From Lachnospiraceae bacterium (GTDB lineage: Bacteria > Bacillota > Clostridia > Lachnospirales > Lachnospiraceae): DNA of 64,000 nucleotides. The notes under the pieces were generated by a model. It did no database searches. It saw only the letters and a list, made by a program, of their open reading frames with translations, and was not told where the DNA came from. Location: the NCBI GenBank assembly GCA_017624835.1, contig JAGAMG010000054.1, forward strand, positions 51,799 to 115,798. Direction: 5' to 3'. Position numbers and translations under genes: made by a program. Shown here one piece after another: positions 43,309 through 52,204 of this stretch (positions are counted from its first letter, which is position 1; each line of letters begins with the position of its first letter).

Positions 43309-45618
43309 CTACACCTCCTTAGTTAACCGAAAACGGATATAGCTGATTACATCCTCGTGCTTTATGGTTACGGGAATACCCATCTGAAATAATTTGTCTT
43401 TTGCATCCTCGGTTAAAAATGCACAGACCCCTTCCAAAGTGATTTTAAGAACCAGCCCTGCCCTATCCTCCATTTTTACATATACAGCCTGAAGCTTTGG
43501 CAAATTATCCTCCACAAGCCTTTCAAATATTTCATATAGCAAAATAACATCATCTGTCGGAAGCTTCACCTCTCCATTTCCTACATACATGCATGGAATA
43601 TTCATATTTCCCAGATAACGCAAGGACTCTGCAATGGCCATTCCCAATTCAGCCGAACTCATCACAGGTTCATTTTCTGCCAACAACATCAAATTGGCAT
43701 AACGCTTAATATAGGCACCCAAAAAGCAGATATAACCGACTTGATAGCTTCTAATTCCTGCCTCTTTTTCCTCAAGAGCTTCCTCTGCTAATTTTGCAAT
43801 CTGCTTAGATTGTGTTAATGTCCTGCTATTGATTAATTCATACAATTTAGTTCTTTGTTCAATGGATACCTGTCTCTCCTTCAGTTCATTCTCCAATCGT
43901 ATTAGCTCTGTTTCCTCTGCCAAAAGGGAATGAACCTCTTCCAGTCTTTTATTGATCTCATTTAATTCTGAAATATCATTTTGCCAATAGGTATAACCTC
44001 CCGAAATTTGTTCACAATACAGTTCTGTATTTTCATCCAAAAGAATGGGCTCCGTCCTATTTTTATGGATATCTTCAAGTTCATTTGCTGAGATAGATTT
44101 ATAAATTGTTTTTCCATTCTTATCCGTTATTTGCAATGCTAATGAAGAAACCTTCATTAATTCCCCGTAGCCTTTATTGGTTGGAATTAATCCGATTCGA
44201 ATACAGCACTCCCAAAAAAGCGCTATCATAAAGCATACTGCTTCCGGAAAATTAATTACCATAAACCCATTTATTTTAGGCATTTCCCCAAGGGCAATTA
44301 AAAGCTGCATTGTAATTCCCAGCACAAAGGGAATCAAAGTAATCCACCATTTCCTTTTCACTTTGGAAAGTCTGCACTTTCTGAACATCACAACAATTGA
44401 AAATGCATATAAAAAGTAAGTCCATGCAATGACTACAAAATATCCAAATCCATGGGTATAATCCCTATCCCAATTTGAAAAACCTTCACGAAAACAAAAT
44501 ACTTTTTGATGAAAATCATTTGACAATACAGATAGGAACAATAAAAAAGTAATTGCTCCAAACACAAATTTTACTTTAGCAAATTCTCTTTTCGCTTCTC
44601 CTTCAATGCATAAGGTTGCATAAAATGTACAAAGCGGAATGTACAGCATAGGCAAATAATATAAATACCATGTATATCTTGCTAAGGCAGAATCCGCCGG
44701 AAATGCTTCGTATTTCACCATTCTGCAAAACATAAATAACACAATTAACCATGCACAAAACAACATCCAACGCTTTAGCTGTCCTCTGTCCGCAATTCTT
44801 TCCGCAAAATAAATTACAAGCAATACTCCTAATGCCAGAAAATAAACACTGGAAATCATTCTCCAGGGAAAAACATCCGGAATAATATCTACCTGCGCAA
44901 AAAGGCACAAAATTAATAAAAAGAAATAGAGCAAAATGCTATGAAGAATATCATTTTCATTTTCCACGGTAAATAATATGCCGGATAGGCATAAAGCCTC
45001 TATGGAAAGCTGAAGCAATATGGTAGGGACAATAATCTGAAAAACAACTGCTACCAGACTCGCCGTAAGAAACAAATATACCGTTGCCTTTTTTGCAAAC
45101 CTTACTTCCTTTCCATACCGCATCATCAGATAATAATTAAAAATCATATATAAAAGTGCATTGGCATAAAGTACAATCATTCCCCAATCATGGGTATAAA
45201 CCCTGTTTGAATCATAATAAAACACCTCTCTTATAAAGTGATTCAAAAACAGCAATATCACATCCACTACATAGGGAATTGATAAGCCTATATGAAACAA
45301 GCGCCTTTGCCTTTTGCTCAAATTCTTATCCAAATCAATCAGAAATACTATGTACAAGCAAAAGAAATAGGGCATTACATTTTGAACCGCAAGATATCCA
45401 TAATTTAATACATCCCGCAAACCATATGACCATTCCACAATATAAGAATTGCCAATTGAACTTAAGATATCCAATAAGGATGCTACAAAAGTTGCCACAA
45501 GCAAAATAAACAAAATAAAATTTTGTCTTTTCCAAAAATCTTTTTTGGTAAATGCCAGAATAATCGAAAAGAAAGAAATTATAACTGCAAAAACATCAAA
45601 ATATACATTATATATCAT
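43309..45618 (-). CDS. Multi-pass membrane protein with degenerate kinase core
   Basis: 769 residues from MIYNVYFDVFAV; GGAAGGGGAG precedes this ATG. More than ten membrane helices fill residues 1-490. The first block resembles the seven-helix N-terminal domain of some histidine kinases, followed by a PAS-like stretch and a coiled coil (about 550-640). The end (about 645-765) has a helix bundle GYICFLGAYIKRYANLML and an ATPase-like fold without recognisable N, G1 or G2 boxes. It is probably a sensory pseudokinase that pairs with the active kinase encoded 5 bases downstream. A partner role is inference. Confidence 0.78.
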   Translation of the reverse strand: MIYNVYFDVFAVIISFFSIILAFTKKDFWKRQNFILFILLVATFVASLLDILSSIGNSYIVEWSYGLRDVLNYGYLAVQNVMPYFFCLYIVFLIDLDKNLSKRQRRLFHIGLSIPYVVDVILLFLNHFIREVFYYDSNRVYTHDWGMIVLYANALLYMIFNYYLMMRYGKEVRFAKKATVYLFLTASLVAVVFQIIVPTILLQLSIEALCLSGILFTVENENDILHSILLYFFLLILCLFAQVDIIPDVFPWRMISSVYFLALGVLLVIYFAERIADRGQLKRWMLFCAWLIVLFMFCRMVKYEAFPADSALARYTWYLYYLPMLYIPLCTFYATLCIEGEAKREFAKVKFVFGAITFLLFLSVLSNDFHQKVFCFREGFSNWDRDYTHGFGYFVVIAWTYFLYAFSIVVMFRKCRLSKVKRKWWITLIPFVLGITMQLLIALGEMPKINGFMVINFPEAVCFMIALFWECCIRIGLIPTNKGYGELMKVSSLALQITDKNGKTIYKSISANELEDIHKNRTEPILLDENTELYCEQISGGYTYWQNDISELNEINKRLEEVHSLLAEETELIRLENELKERQVSIEQRTKLYELINSRTLTQSKQIAKLAEEALEEKEAGIRSYQVGYICFLGAYIKRYANLMLLAENEPVMSSAELGMAIAESLRYLGNMNIPCMYVGNGEVKLPTDDVILLYEIFERLVEDNLPKLQAVYVKMEDRAGLVLKITLEGVCAFLTEDAKDKLFQMGIPVTIKHEDVISYIRFRLTKEV

Positions 45619-45757
45619 TTTCTTTCTCCCCTTCCTATGTATATTTTCCAATTTTCCCAACGGTCAGTGCCATTGACTCAACCCAAACCTTATGCGATAA
45701 TACAAATGCAACACCTAAATCGCCGATGATATATTATCAATTTTTATTGCACTTCAC

Positions 45758-45831
45758 CCCACCCTAACCGGTCAAATTGGGTGGGAGATAAAAAAACTTT
45801 AAAAAAAGGGTGGGGATTTGGGTAGGATACT
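45758..45831 (+). promoter_or_regulatory. Regulatory region with repeated GGGTGGG elements
   Basis: CCCACCC (45758-45764) and GGGTGGG (45779-45785) form an inverted pair. A third copy, GGGTGGGG, and a partial GGGTAGG follow at about 45808-45826. A GATACT -10-like hexamer ends at 45831, about 20 bases before the lipoprotein start. G-rich direct repeats without a good -35 recall activator-dependent promoters controlled by LuxR/MalT-type proteins. The stretch 45619-45757 also has an AT-rich palindrome (TGATATATTATCA) at about 45727. Confidence 0.5.
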
Positions 45832-45850
45832 ACTTTTAAAAGGATACAGA

Positions 45851-47215
45851 ATGATGAAAAGAATCATAACAATCATAATTTGTCTTATAAATATAATAAC
45901 TTGCTTTTCCGCCTGTGCACAGCCCAAGGAACCAAGCCCCAAGAACCCCGTGGCACTTACCATGTGGCATGTTTACGGCAGTCAAACCACCTCCCCCTTA
46001 AATACTGTCATAGACGAATTTAATCAAACCCTTGGCAAAGAAAAGGGCATTACCATTAATGTGGTTTCTGTTACAAGCTCCTCTGCAATTGACAAAGCAT
46101 TATCAGCAGCTGCTGGCGGGGAACCCGGAGCCGCCAGCTTACCGGATTTATTTACTGCATATCCACGTGTTGTAGAAATTATTGGGGAGGAAAATCTTCT
46201 CATATGGAATGATTATTTTACCGAAGAAGAGCTCTCTGCCTTTCATGATGACTTTTTATCGGAAGGATATTTTGATAGCAAATTACTGATGCTCCCCATT
46301 GCCAAATCAACGGAAGCCCTTTTTGTCAATCAAACCTTGTTTAACCGTTTTCGTTCGGATGTTACTGTTTCCATCAATGACCTCTCTACCTTTGACGGTC
46401 TTTTTGAAGTTGCAAGAAAATATTATGACTGGTCCGGCGGACAACATTTTCTTCAGCTAAATGATTACTATAACTATGCATATATTGGCATGAAATCATA
46501 TGGTAGCGAGTTTGTCAGAAACAATCAATTAAATCTTCATGATGAAGCCTTTGAACATATTTGGATGCCTTTAGCAAAAGCAGCCATTTATGGTGGTATT
46601 TGTTTGGATGATGGATATGCTGCCGCAAAATGGAAGACCATTGACATCATCGCCAACACAGGCTCTACTGCGGATGTGTTATACCAGCCCGAAGAAGTAT
46701 TTTACCCTGATAACACTACGGAAGCCATTACTACCTTAGCATTGCCATACCCTTTATTCACTGATGACTTTTCTGCCGTTGTTCATCGCGGCGGCGGACT
46801 TTTTGCTATCAAAAGTGACAACGAACTGAAAAATCAGGCCGCTTACCTATTTGCCAAGTGGCTTACCGAACATGATAATAATCTGGAATTTGTAACACAG
46901 GCCGGTTATCTTCCGGTTACTGACAATGCCATTAACTCTCTTTTTAATGACATTACTATTGTTAAAAACGAAAATTATCGCGGTACTTATGAAGCAGTTG
47001 CTAAAATGAACCGGGAATACTCCTTTTATCCGCTTCCTCTTTACAACGGTGCCTCCGATACTCAAAACAATTTTGAAAATAATGTCAAAGCAGTGTTACG
47101 TACTGCTCATATTCAATATGATAAACGTGTCTCAAACGGAGAAGATGCTGAACTTGTTTTAAACGAACTTGCAAAGTCTTCCCTTGCCGAACTCAGAAGT
47201 CTGTCAGAGAAATAG
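45851..47215 (+). CDS. Orphan extracellular sugar-binding lipoprotein
   Basis: 454 residues from MMKRIITIII; AAAAGGA precedes the ATG. The lipobox is CFSACAQ. The mature part is a family-1 solute-binding protein: VALTMWHVYGSQT, LFTAYPRVVEIIGEEN, LMLPIAKSTEALFVNQTLF, AAYLFAKWLTEHDN. No permease or ATPase gene accompanies it; instead a membrane-tethered LuxR regulator follows 17 bases later and a sensor-kinase operon lies divergently upstream. It is therefore likely a ligand receptor for signalling, or it feeds a distant transporter. The ligand is unknown; the fold suggests an oligosaccharide. Confidence 0.9.
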   Translation: MMKRIITIIICLINIITCFSACAQPKEPSPKNPVALTMWHVYGSQTTSPLNTVIDEFNQTLGKEKGITINVVSVTSSSAIDKALSAAAGGEPGAASLPDLFTAYPRVVEIIGEENLLIWNDYFTEEELSAFHDDFLSEGYFDSKLLMLPIAKSTEALFVNQTLFNRFRSDVTVSINDLSTFDGLFEVARKYYDWSGGQHFLQLNDYYNYAYIGMKSYGSEFVRNNQLNLHDEAFEHIWMPLAKAAIYGGICLDDGYAAAKWKTIDIIANTGSTADVLYQPEEVFYPDNTTEAITTLALPYPLFTDDFSAVVHRGGGLFAIKSDNELKNQAAYLFAKWLTEHDNNLEFVTQAGYLPVTDNAINSLFNDITIVKNENYRGTYEAVAKMNREYSFYPLPLYNGASDTQNNFENNVKAVLRTAHIQYDKRVSNGEDAELVLNELAKSSLAELRSLSEK

Positions 47216-47232
47216 GGAGAATTCAAGAAAAT

Positions 47233-48909
47233 ATGAAATTTTTAAACCGCGTTAGTTTCAAAGCAATTATAAACCAATTCCAAACAGAAAGCATTTCCAT
47301 GCGTAGACGCTTTTATTTTTTTGTTATATCCGCAATTGCGATTATTTTATGCCTCATTCTCCTGCTATTCAATTTGTTTGGGATTATGAACCCCACAAAC
47401 CGACAAATAATGGAGATATTAGATACACAACTACTGTCTTATACGGACAATATCAAGGATGATTATAATAAAATTGCCGCTCATGCAATTTCATTTTCCG
47501 AACAGCTGGAAACTTCTATTCAACACTATTTAACAGAAAACAACATAACCTTTGATGAGTTAAAAAACAATCAGGATACTCTGAACGATTTGCAAAATCA
47601 TTTGTATGATATTGTGTATTTAAATATGCAGCTTGCACCATCAAGCGGAGCATTTTACATCTTGGATACTACTGTTAATAATCTCTCCGAAACACCTTAT
47701 TATAATGGTATCTATCTGAAATATATTAATATTTATTCAGAAAATACTGTAAACAATGAAATCTCTCTTTATCGTGGTTCCTACACCACCGGAAAAGAGA
47801 ACCATCTGACCTTTCACAGTGGTTGGCAAAATGAAATGCAAACGGACTTTTTTAACAATAGCAACTCATTATTTGCAGACAATCCTCACTATATCCTGAG
47901 TCCTACCATCGAAATACCGGAAACCTGGGAAAGAGCAAGATATGTATATGTTCCCATCCATGATTTGAAGGATAATATAATAGGCATCTGCGGTTTTGAG
48001 GTAAGTGACTTATATTTTCAATTGTCCGAGAAGGTAAGCGACGACAAGCTGGGTCCGCTTATTGGTGCTTTACTTGATAAAACGCAAAACATGTACTCCG
48101 GACAGTTTAACATAAGTCAATATAATATTGCTAATGCTAATATTCAGGCTTTGGAAAAAAGGAATATCACTGAATTTGACTTCAGCACGGAAAAATGTAT
48201 CGGCAAAACACAAACCATCCAATTAGGTAACAATAGCTTTACTGTAGCGGTAATGCTCACAGAAGCACAATATAAAAGTTTACTTGAGAAAAACCAAATT
48301 AAAACTGCCTGCGTTATACTTTTTGTAGTCCTTTTTGCATTGATATACAGCATTCTCATAAGTAAAAAGTATATTTCCCCCATCATCAAAAGCCTTGAAC
48401 AAATTAAATCAAATGAGGGAACCGGAAACAATTTAAAAATACGTGAAATAGATGATTTAATTGCTTTTTTGGAAGAAAAAGATATTCTTTATGAGCAGAA
48501 GCTGCGAGAATTGGAAGCATCCCAAAAAGCTGCTGAGGAAGAAGCTAAGCGAACCAAATTAGCATATGAAAAAGCACTAGAAGAATATACCTTAGCTCAA
48601 AGTGAGATACAACATCTTTCCAACGAACATAAAAAAGAAATTGTTTTGGAAGATTACGAATTCTTCCTTTGCAATCTAAGTACACTCAGTCCCGCGGAAT
48701 ATAAAATATATGAATTGTATTTATCCGGAAAAACTGCCAAGGAAATTGTAGATATTTTAGGAATCAAAGAAAATACTTTAAAATATCACAATAAAAATAT
48801 CTACAGCAAACTTGGCATCTCTTCCCGAAAACAATTACTACGTTTTGCAGCATTAAAACAACATCAGGATAAAATAGGAACTTCAAAAGAAGGGGCTGTC
48901 GAGAAATAG
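47233..48909 (+). CDS. Membrane-tethered LuxR-type transcriptional regulator
   Basis: A 558-residue one-component regulator. In order: membrane helix (about 27-50), extracellular Cache/PDC-like sensor (about 51-350), helix (about 357-377), HAMP-like linker, and long coiled coil (about 415-470, many Glu/Lys/Ala). The C-terminal LuxR helix-turn-helix runs SPAEYKIYELYLSGKTAKEI then ENTLKYHNKNIYSKLGISS. DNA binding by a protein still anchored in the membrane is rare but known (for example ToxR-type proteins). It is co-transcribed with the orphan sugar-binding lipoprotein, which may be its ligand donor. Confidence 0.9.
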   Translation: MKFLNRVSFKAIINQFQTESISMRRRFYFFVISAIAIILCLILLLFNLFGIMNPTNRQIMEILDTQLLSYTDNIKDDYNKIAAHAISFSEQLETSIQHYLTENNITFDELKNNQDTLNDLQNHLYDIVYLNMQLAPSSGAFYILDTTVNNLSETPYYNGIYLKYINIYSENTVNNEISLYRGSYTTGKENHLTFHSGWQNEMQTDFFNNSNSLFADNPHYILSPTIEIPETWERARYVYVPIHDLKDNIIGICGFEVSDLYFQLSEKVSDDKLGPLIGALLDKTQNMYSGQFNISQYNIANANIQALEKRNITEFDFSTEKCIGKTQTIQLGNNSFTVAVMLTEAQYKSLLEKNQIKTACVILFVVLFALIYSILISKKYISPIIKSLEQIKSNEGTGNNLKIREIDDLIAFLEEKDILYEQKLRELEASQKAAEEEAKRTKLAYEKALEEYTLAQSEIQHLSNEHKKEIVLEDYEFFLCNLSTLSPAEYKIYELYLSGKTAKEIVDILGIKENTLKYHNKNIYSKLGISSRKQLLRFAALKQHQDKIGTSKEGAVEK

Positions 48910-48953
48910 ACCGTTTTTTATCAGTTGTAACTTATATTTTTTTATTTTTCAGC

Positions 48954-48982
48954 TTGTTTGTCAGTTATAAAAGTGATACAAT
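48954..48982 (+). promoter_or_regulatory. Promoter of the DUF4143 ATPase gene
   Basis: TTGTTT (48954-48959), a 17-base spacer and TACAAT (48977-48982) lie 34 bases before the start codon at 49016. GGGGAGG (49000-49006) is the ribosome site. Confidence 0.6.
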
Positions 48983-49015
48983 CGACATATAATAAATTGG
49001 GGAGGTATAAATGCT

Positions 49016-50230
49016 ATGATTAAACGTGAAATATATATGAACAGAATACGTCCTTTTATTAACACTGAACTAATCAAAGTTCTTACCGGCATCAGGCGCT
49101 GTGGCAAATCCGTCATGCTTGAATTGATACAGGAAGAGCTTATTGCTAACGGAGTATCTGCCTCACAATTTATTTCTATTAATTTTGAGAAAATGAGTAA
49201 TGCCAGATTATGCACCGCAGAAGCTCTGCATCAAGAACTAGCAGAACGTATTTCTAACAGTTCCGGGAAAGTATATCTTTTCTTTGATGAGATTCAGGAA
49301 GTAGAAAATTGGGAAAAATGCATTAATTCCTGTCGAATTGATTTTGACTGTGATATATACATTACCGGTTCCAATGCAAAGCTTTTATCAGGAGAGCTTG
49401 CTACCTATCTCGCCGGACGATATGTAGAATTTGTAATTTATCCATTTTCCTACTCAGAATTTCTGGAAATGAGAAAGCAACAAGAACCTAATCCGGATTT
49501 CTCCAAAACCTTTAGGGAATATTTGCTTCTGGGCGGTATGCCTTTCCTCTCCCATTTGATAACGGACAAGGATGCCTGCTTACAATATCTGAAGGATGTC
49601 TATAATTCCGTTGTATTAAAGGATATCGTGAAAAGAAACAGTATTCGGGATGTGGACCAATTAGAACGCATTATTACCTACGTTCTGGCAAACATAGGAC
49701 ATTCCTTTAGCGCTACTTCCCTTTCCAAATTCTTTAAAAGTGAAGGAAGAACCATTGCACCGGAAACTATTTTAAATTATATCAAAGCTTGTACAGATGC
49801 TTTCCTTTTTTATAAGGTTAATCGCGAGGATTTAATTGGCAAAAAAATTCTGACTGTAAACGAGAAATATTATATTGCAGACCATGGCCTGCGTGAAGCT
49901 GTTTATGGACAAAACAACCGTGATATTGAACTAGCCTTGGAAAACATTGTCTTTATGGAGCTTCTCCGGCGCGGTTACTCTGTTACAGTGGGCAAAACAA
50001 ATACCAAAGAAATCGACTTTGTTGCACATCTAAATGGCACAAAGCTTTATATACAGGTTGCCTATCTGCTGGCGACTCCCGAAACAATTGACCGGGAGTT
50101 TAACACCTATTATACCATTTCTGATAACTTCCCCAAATATGTGGTTTCCATGGATGAATTGGATATGAGTCGGGATGGAATTAAGCATTTTAACATTCGC
50201 GAATTTCTTCTAATGAAAGCTTGGGATTAG
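49016..50230 (+). CDS. AAA ATPase with C-terminal DUF4143
   Basis: A 404-residue protein with Walker A TGIRRCGKS (24-32), Walker B VYLFFDEIQEVENW near 90, and sensor-like YITGSNAKLLSGEL. The C-terminal part has the DUF4143 pattern: LGGMPFL, LKDIVKRNSIRD, and near the end VGKTNTKEIDFVA, which resembles a PD-(D/E)xK-like nuclease core (E-x-D, then IQVAY). This is a common family of prokaryotic ATPases, often in accessory DNA and of uncertain function. It has its own promoter and terminator and borders the accessory region. Confidence 0.92.
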   Translation: MIKREIYMNRIRPFINTELIKVLTGIRRCGKSVMLELIQEELIANGVSASQFISINFEKMSNARLCTAEALHQELAERISNSSGKVYLFFDEIQEVENWEKCINSCRIDFDCDIYITGSNAKLLSGELATYLAGRYVEFVIYPFSYSEFLEMRKQQEPNPDFSKTFREYLLLGGMPFLSHLITDKDACLQYLKDVYNSVVLKDIVKRNSIRDVDQLERIITYVLANIGHSFSATSLSKFFKSEGRTIAPETILNYIKACTDAFLFYKVNREDLIGKKILTVNEKYYIADHGLREAVYGQNNRDIELALENIVFMELLRRGYSVTVGKTNTKEIDFVAHLNGTKLYIQVAYLLATPETIDREFNTYYTISDNFPKYVVSMDELDMSRDGIKHFNIREFLLMKAWD

Positions 50231-50250
50231 TCCCAAGCTTTCAGCATTTT
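50215..50250 (+). terminator. Terminator overlapping the end of the DUF4143 gene
   Basis: GAAAGCTTGGG / CCCAAGCTTTC is an 11-bp perfect stem with a 6-base loop that contains the stop codon, followed by a CAGCATTTT tail. Stem quality is high and the T run is short. Confidence 0.7.
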
Positions 50251-50261
50251 CACATATTACA

Positions 50262-50483
50262 CTAATTCCCCGAGCTCTTATAATATCGGATACTGTACCG
50301 CCAGAATGCATACGCTGCCAGGTACATCCCCACACCCACAACAGGCGTCAGATACATGTAGTACTCCGGGTAATTTGCCATATCCGCTTTGTGCAGAAAA
50401 AACTGTGCCGGAAAATAATTTACAAAGGCAAAGGGTACCACATAAATCATACAAATCTGAACTGCCTTAGGGAAAATATGTTT
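50262..50483 (-). pseudogene. Truncated 3-prime end of an ABC-2 type permease gene
   Basis: The minus frame from 50483 to 50262 reads IFPKAVQICMIYVVPFAFVN and continues YFPAQFFL, ending in a membrane helix and KSSGN. This matches the C-terminal quarter of six-helix ABC-2 permeases, which often carry the YP..IFPK.....IPFAFINY pattern. The expected upstream ~200 residues are missing: the frame is stopped at 50484 and unrelated genes follow. The gene has been cut by insertion or deletion near 50480. An ATG at 50450 could give a 62-residue peptide, but this is not a functional permease. Confidence 0.7.
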
Positions 50484-52188
50484 TCATCTCGCGCTGAAAT
50501 GAAGAATGTCTTGGAAACTTTTTCTTATATTCAGCATAAATTTGTTGTTTTGCTCCTCTTTTCCTCATATCTTCTTTTATTTCACCTACAATTGCTAATA
50601 ATTGTGCTGATTGACCATAATGGTTTCTGTGTTGACCACCTACAATTGCATCTGCTCTGCTATATACAATCTTTTCTGCCCACGTAAGGTATGCTTCCCT
50701 CTCCTGTTGTTCCATGGGAAAATATGACTTCCATCTTTGAAAATAATTCCAAAACATACTCGTCTTATATTTACAGCTCTCCTCTAATACATCCCTTTCA
50801 AAGCCCATTATCAATTCTGAACTGTCTGCATCCTGAAAGCCAACATAAGCAGCTATCCCAGCTGCCGCTTTAGATGGAAGCGGTCTATCATATAAATATA
50901 ACAATATCATTCTAATACCATGCGGAATAAATCCTCCGCTCCATCCTAACGAACCCTTGGGATTTTTAGATGCTTCCTTTACCTTCGCAAAATTACCCAC
51001 ATAAAAACACATTTTCAGATAATTGTAATCTCCAAGGGAATTCTGTTGTAACTCAATGTCTCTCGTATAGCTTTCTGCTCTTCCTTTTTTACAATTATGT
51101 ATGATTTCTTTCCCTTTGAGACCATACTTCTCCGCCATTTCTCTCATCCCAAATAGGCGTAAAAAGTTCCTATCTGTTGAATCAGACCGAAATCCTTCCC
51201 AACAAAAAGCCATCATTTCTTCCGTATGTCCTAAACAATCTGCAGCAAATGCTGCCTTTAAGGCAATTTTGCTTCTGATAACCATATTGCAATCTATTTT
51301 TTTCACTGCCTTTTGTCCTATTGCTTCAATCTGTGAATACTCATGATTTTTATCATATTCCTTCATTGCAGTCAGATACAGCATAGGATGTGCATTTGCA
51401 TTTTCATCAGCAGCACTTATCAATCCCTGTATCCCTTCACAATACAATACTGCTTCCTGCAAAAGTCTGCCTGCCACATCGCCGCGTTTTGTTTTCAGCA
51501 AAGCCATCCAATCCTTCCAGAACCGCTCTGTGCCTGTTAATTGCTCACGTCCTACATGAAATATTTCCTCAATATGTAGCTTCTGAAACGTATGCATTCC
51601 AAAGTACAAAAACAAATTCTCTGCCCTATTTTCCGGTCGCTGAATCTGATAATCTGTGTATAGGGTCAAAAGTGCCAGTTGCTTCATATCTGTTTTTATA
51701 ATCTTATTCTCCGCAAGCACTTCCAAATCAACCGTTTCGTCAAACTCACTATCGGTACTAACAACCATTGCCCACAACCATTCATAAATAAAGCGAGCCT
51801 CCTCATATCTTCTATCGTCCACACAATCCTTGGCAAATCGTATTGCAGACATTATTTTTTCTCCAATGCCCTGATTATCATAGTATTCTGTAATCCAATC
51901 TGCATCCCAATATCCACTGGAATAATCCTCATACTCCTCTGTATCCAGATACAATTCCCCTTCCACAATTTGTCGCATCCAACCTTTAATCTGCTCTAAT
52001 TTCCCCTCTACCAACTCCTGAGACATCCGAACCACTACAGGACATTTCTCTTCTATTGAATTATCTGTTGCAGCTTCCGCAATCATCTTTTCCAATTCCA
52101 GATACTGCTCCTTCGGCAAAATATCCGCTACTTTACATAATATTTCTACAAGCTTTTCCCGTTTCAAATTCTTTATCTTCTGTTTCAT
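50467..52188 (-). CDS. Large helical protein of unknown function, SEC-C partner
   Basis: 573 residues from MKQKIKNLKREKLVEIL; AGAGGGCAT precedes this ATG, and the in-frame start at 52281 overlaps the previous gene. The sequence is helical throughout, with repeat-like stretches (DDRRYEEARFIYEWLWAMV, MVIRSKIALKAAFAADCLGH) that suggest a TPR or HEAT-type solenoid. No catalytic motif was recognised. It starts 17 bases after the SEC-C gene and is probably co-transcribed. The last codons lie on the junction with the permease remnant, so its C-terminus may have been altered by the rearrangement. Confidence 0.75.
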   Translation of the reverse strand: MKQKIKNLKREKLVEILCKVADILPKEQYLELEKMIAEAATDNSIEEKCPVVVRMSQELVEGKLEQIKGWMRQIVEGELYLDTEEYEDYSSGYWDADWITEYYDNQGIGEKIMSAIRFAKDCVDDRRYEEARFIYEWLWAMVVSTDSEFDETVDLEVLAENKIIKTDMKQLALLTLYTDYQIQRPENRAENLFLYFGMHTFQKLHIEEIFHVGREQLTGTERFWKDWMALLKTKRGDVAGRLLQEAVLYCEGIQGLISAADENANAHPMLYLTAMKEYDKNHEYSQIEAIGQKAVKKIDCNMVIRSKIALKAAFAADCLGHTEEMMAFCWEGFRSDSTDRNFLRLFGMREMAEKYGLKGKEIIHNCKKGRAESYTRDIELQQNSLGDYNYLKMCFYVGNFAKVKEASKNPKGSLGWSGGFIPHGIRMILLYLYDRPLPSKAAAGIAAYVGFQDADSSELIMGFERDVLEESCKYKTSMFWNYFQRWKSYFPMEQQEREAYLTWAEKIVYSRADAIVGGQHRNHYGQSAQLLAIVGEIKEDMRKRGAKQQIYAEYKKKFPRHSSFQREMKTYFP

Positions 52189-52204
52189 CAAGATGCCCTC
52201 TTTA

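Noticed and set aside
43309-45618. Classification of the multi-pass protein as an active histidine kinase
   Set aside because: No phospho-acceptor histidine motif or N/G boxes could be identified in its C-terminal part by eye.
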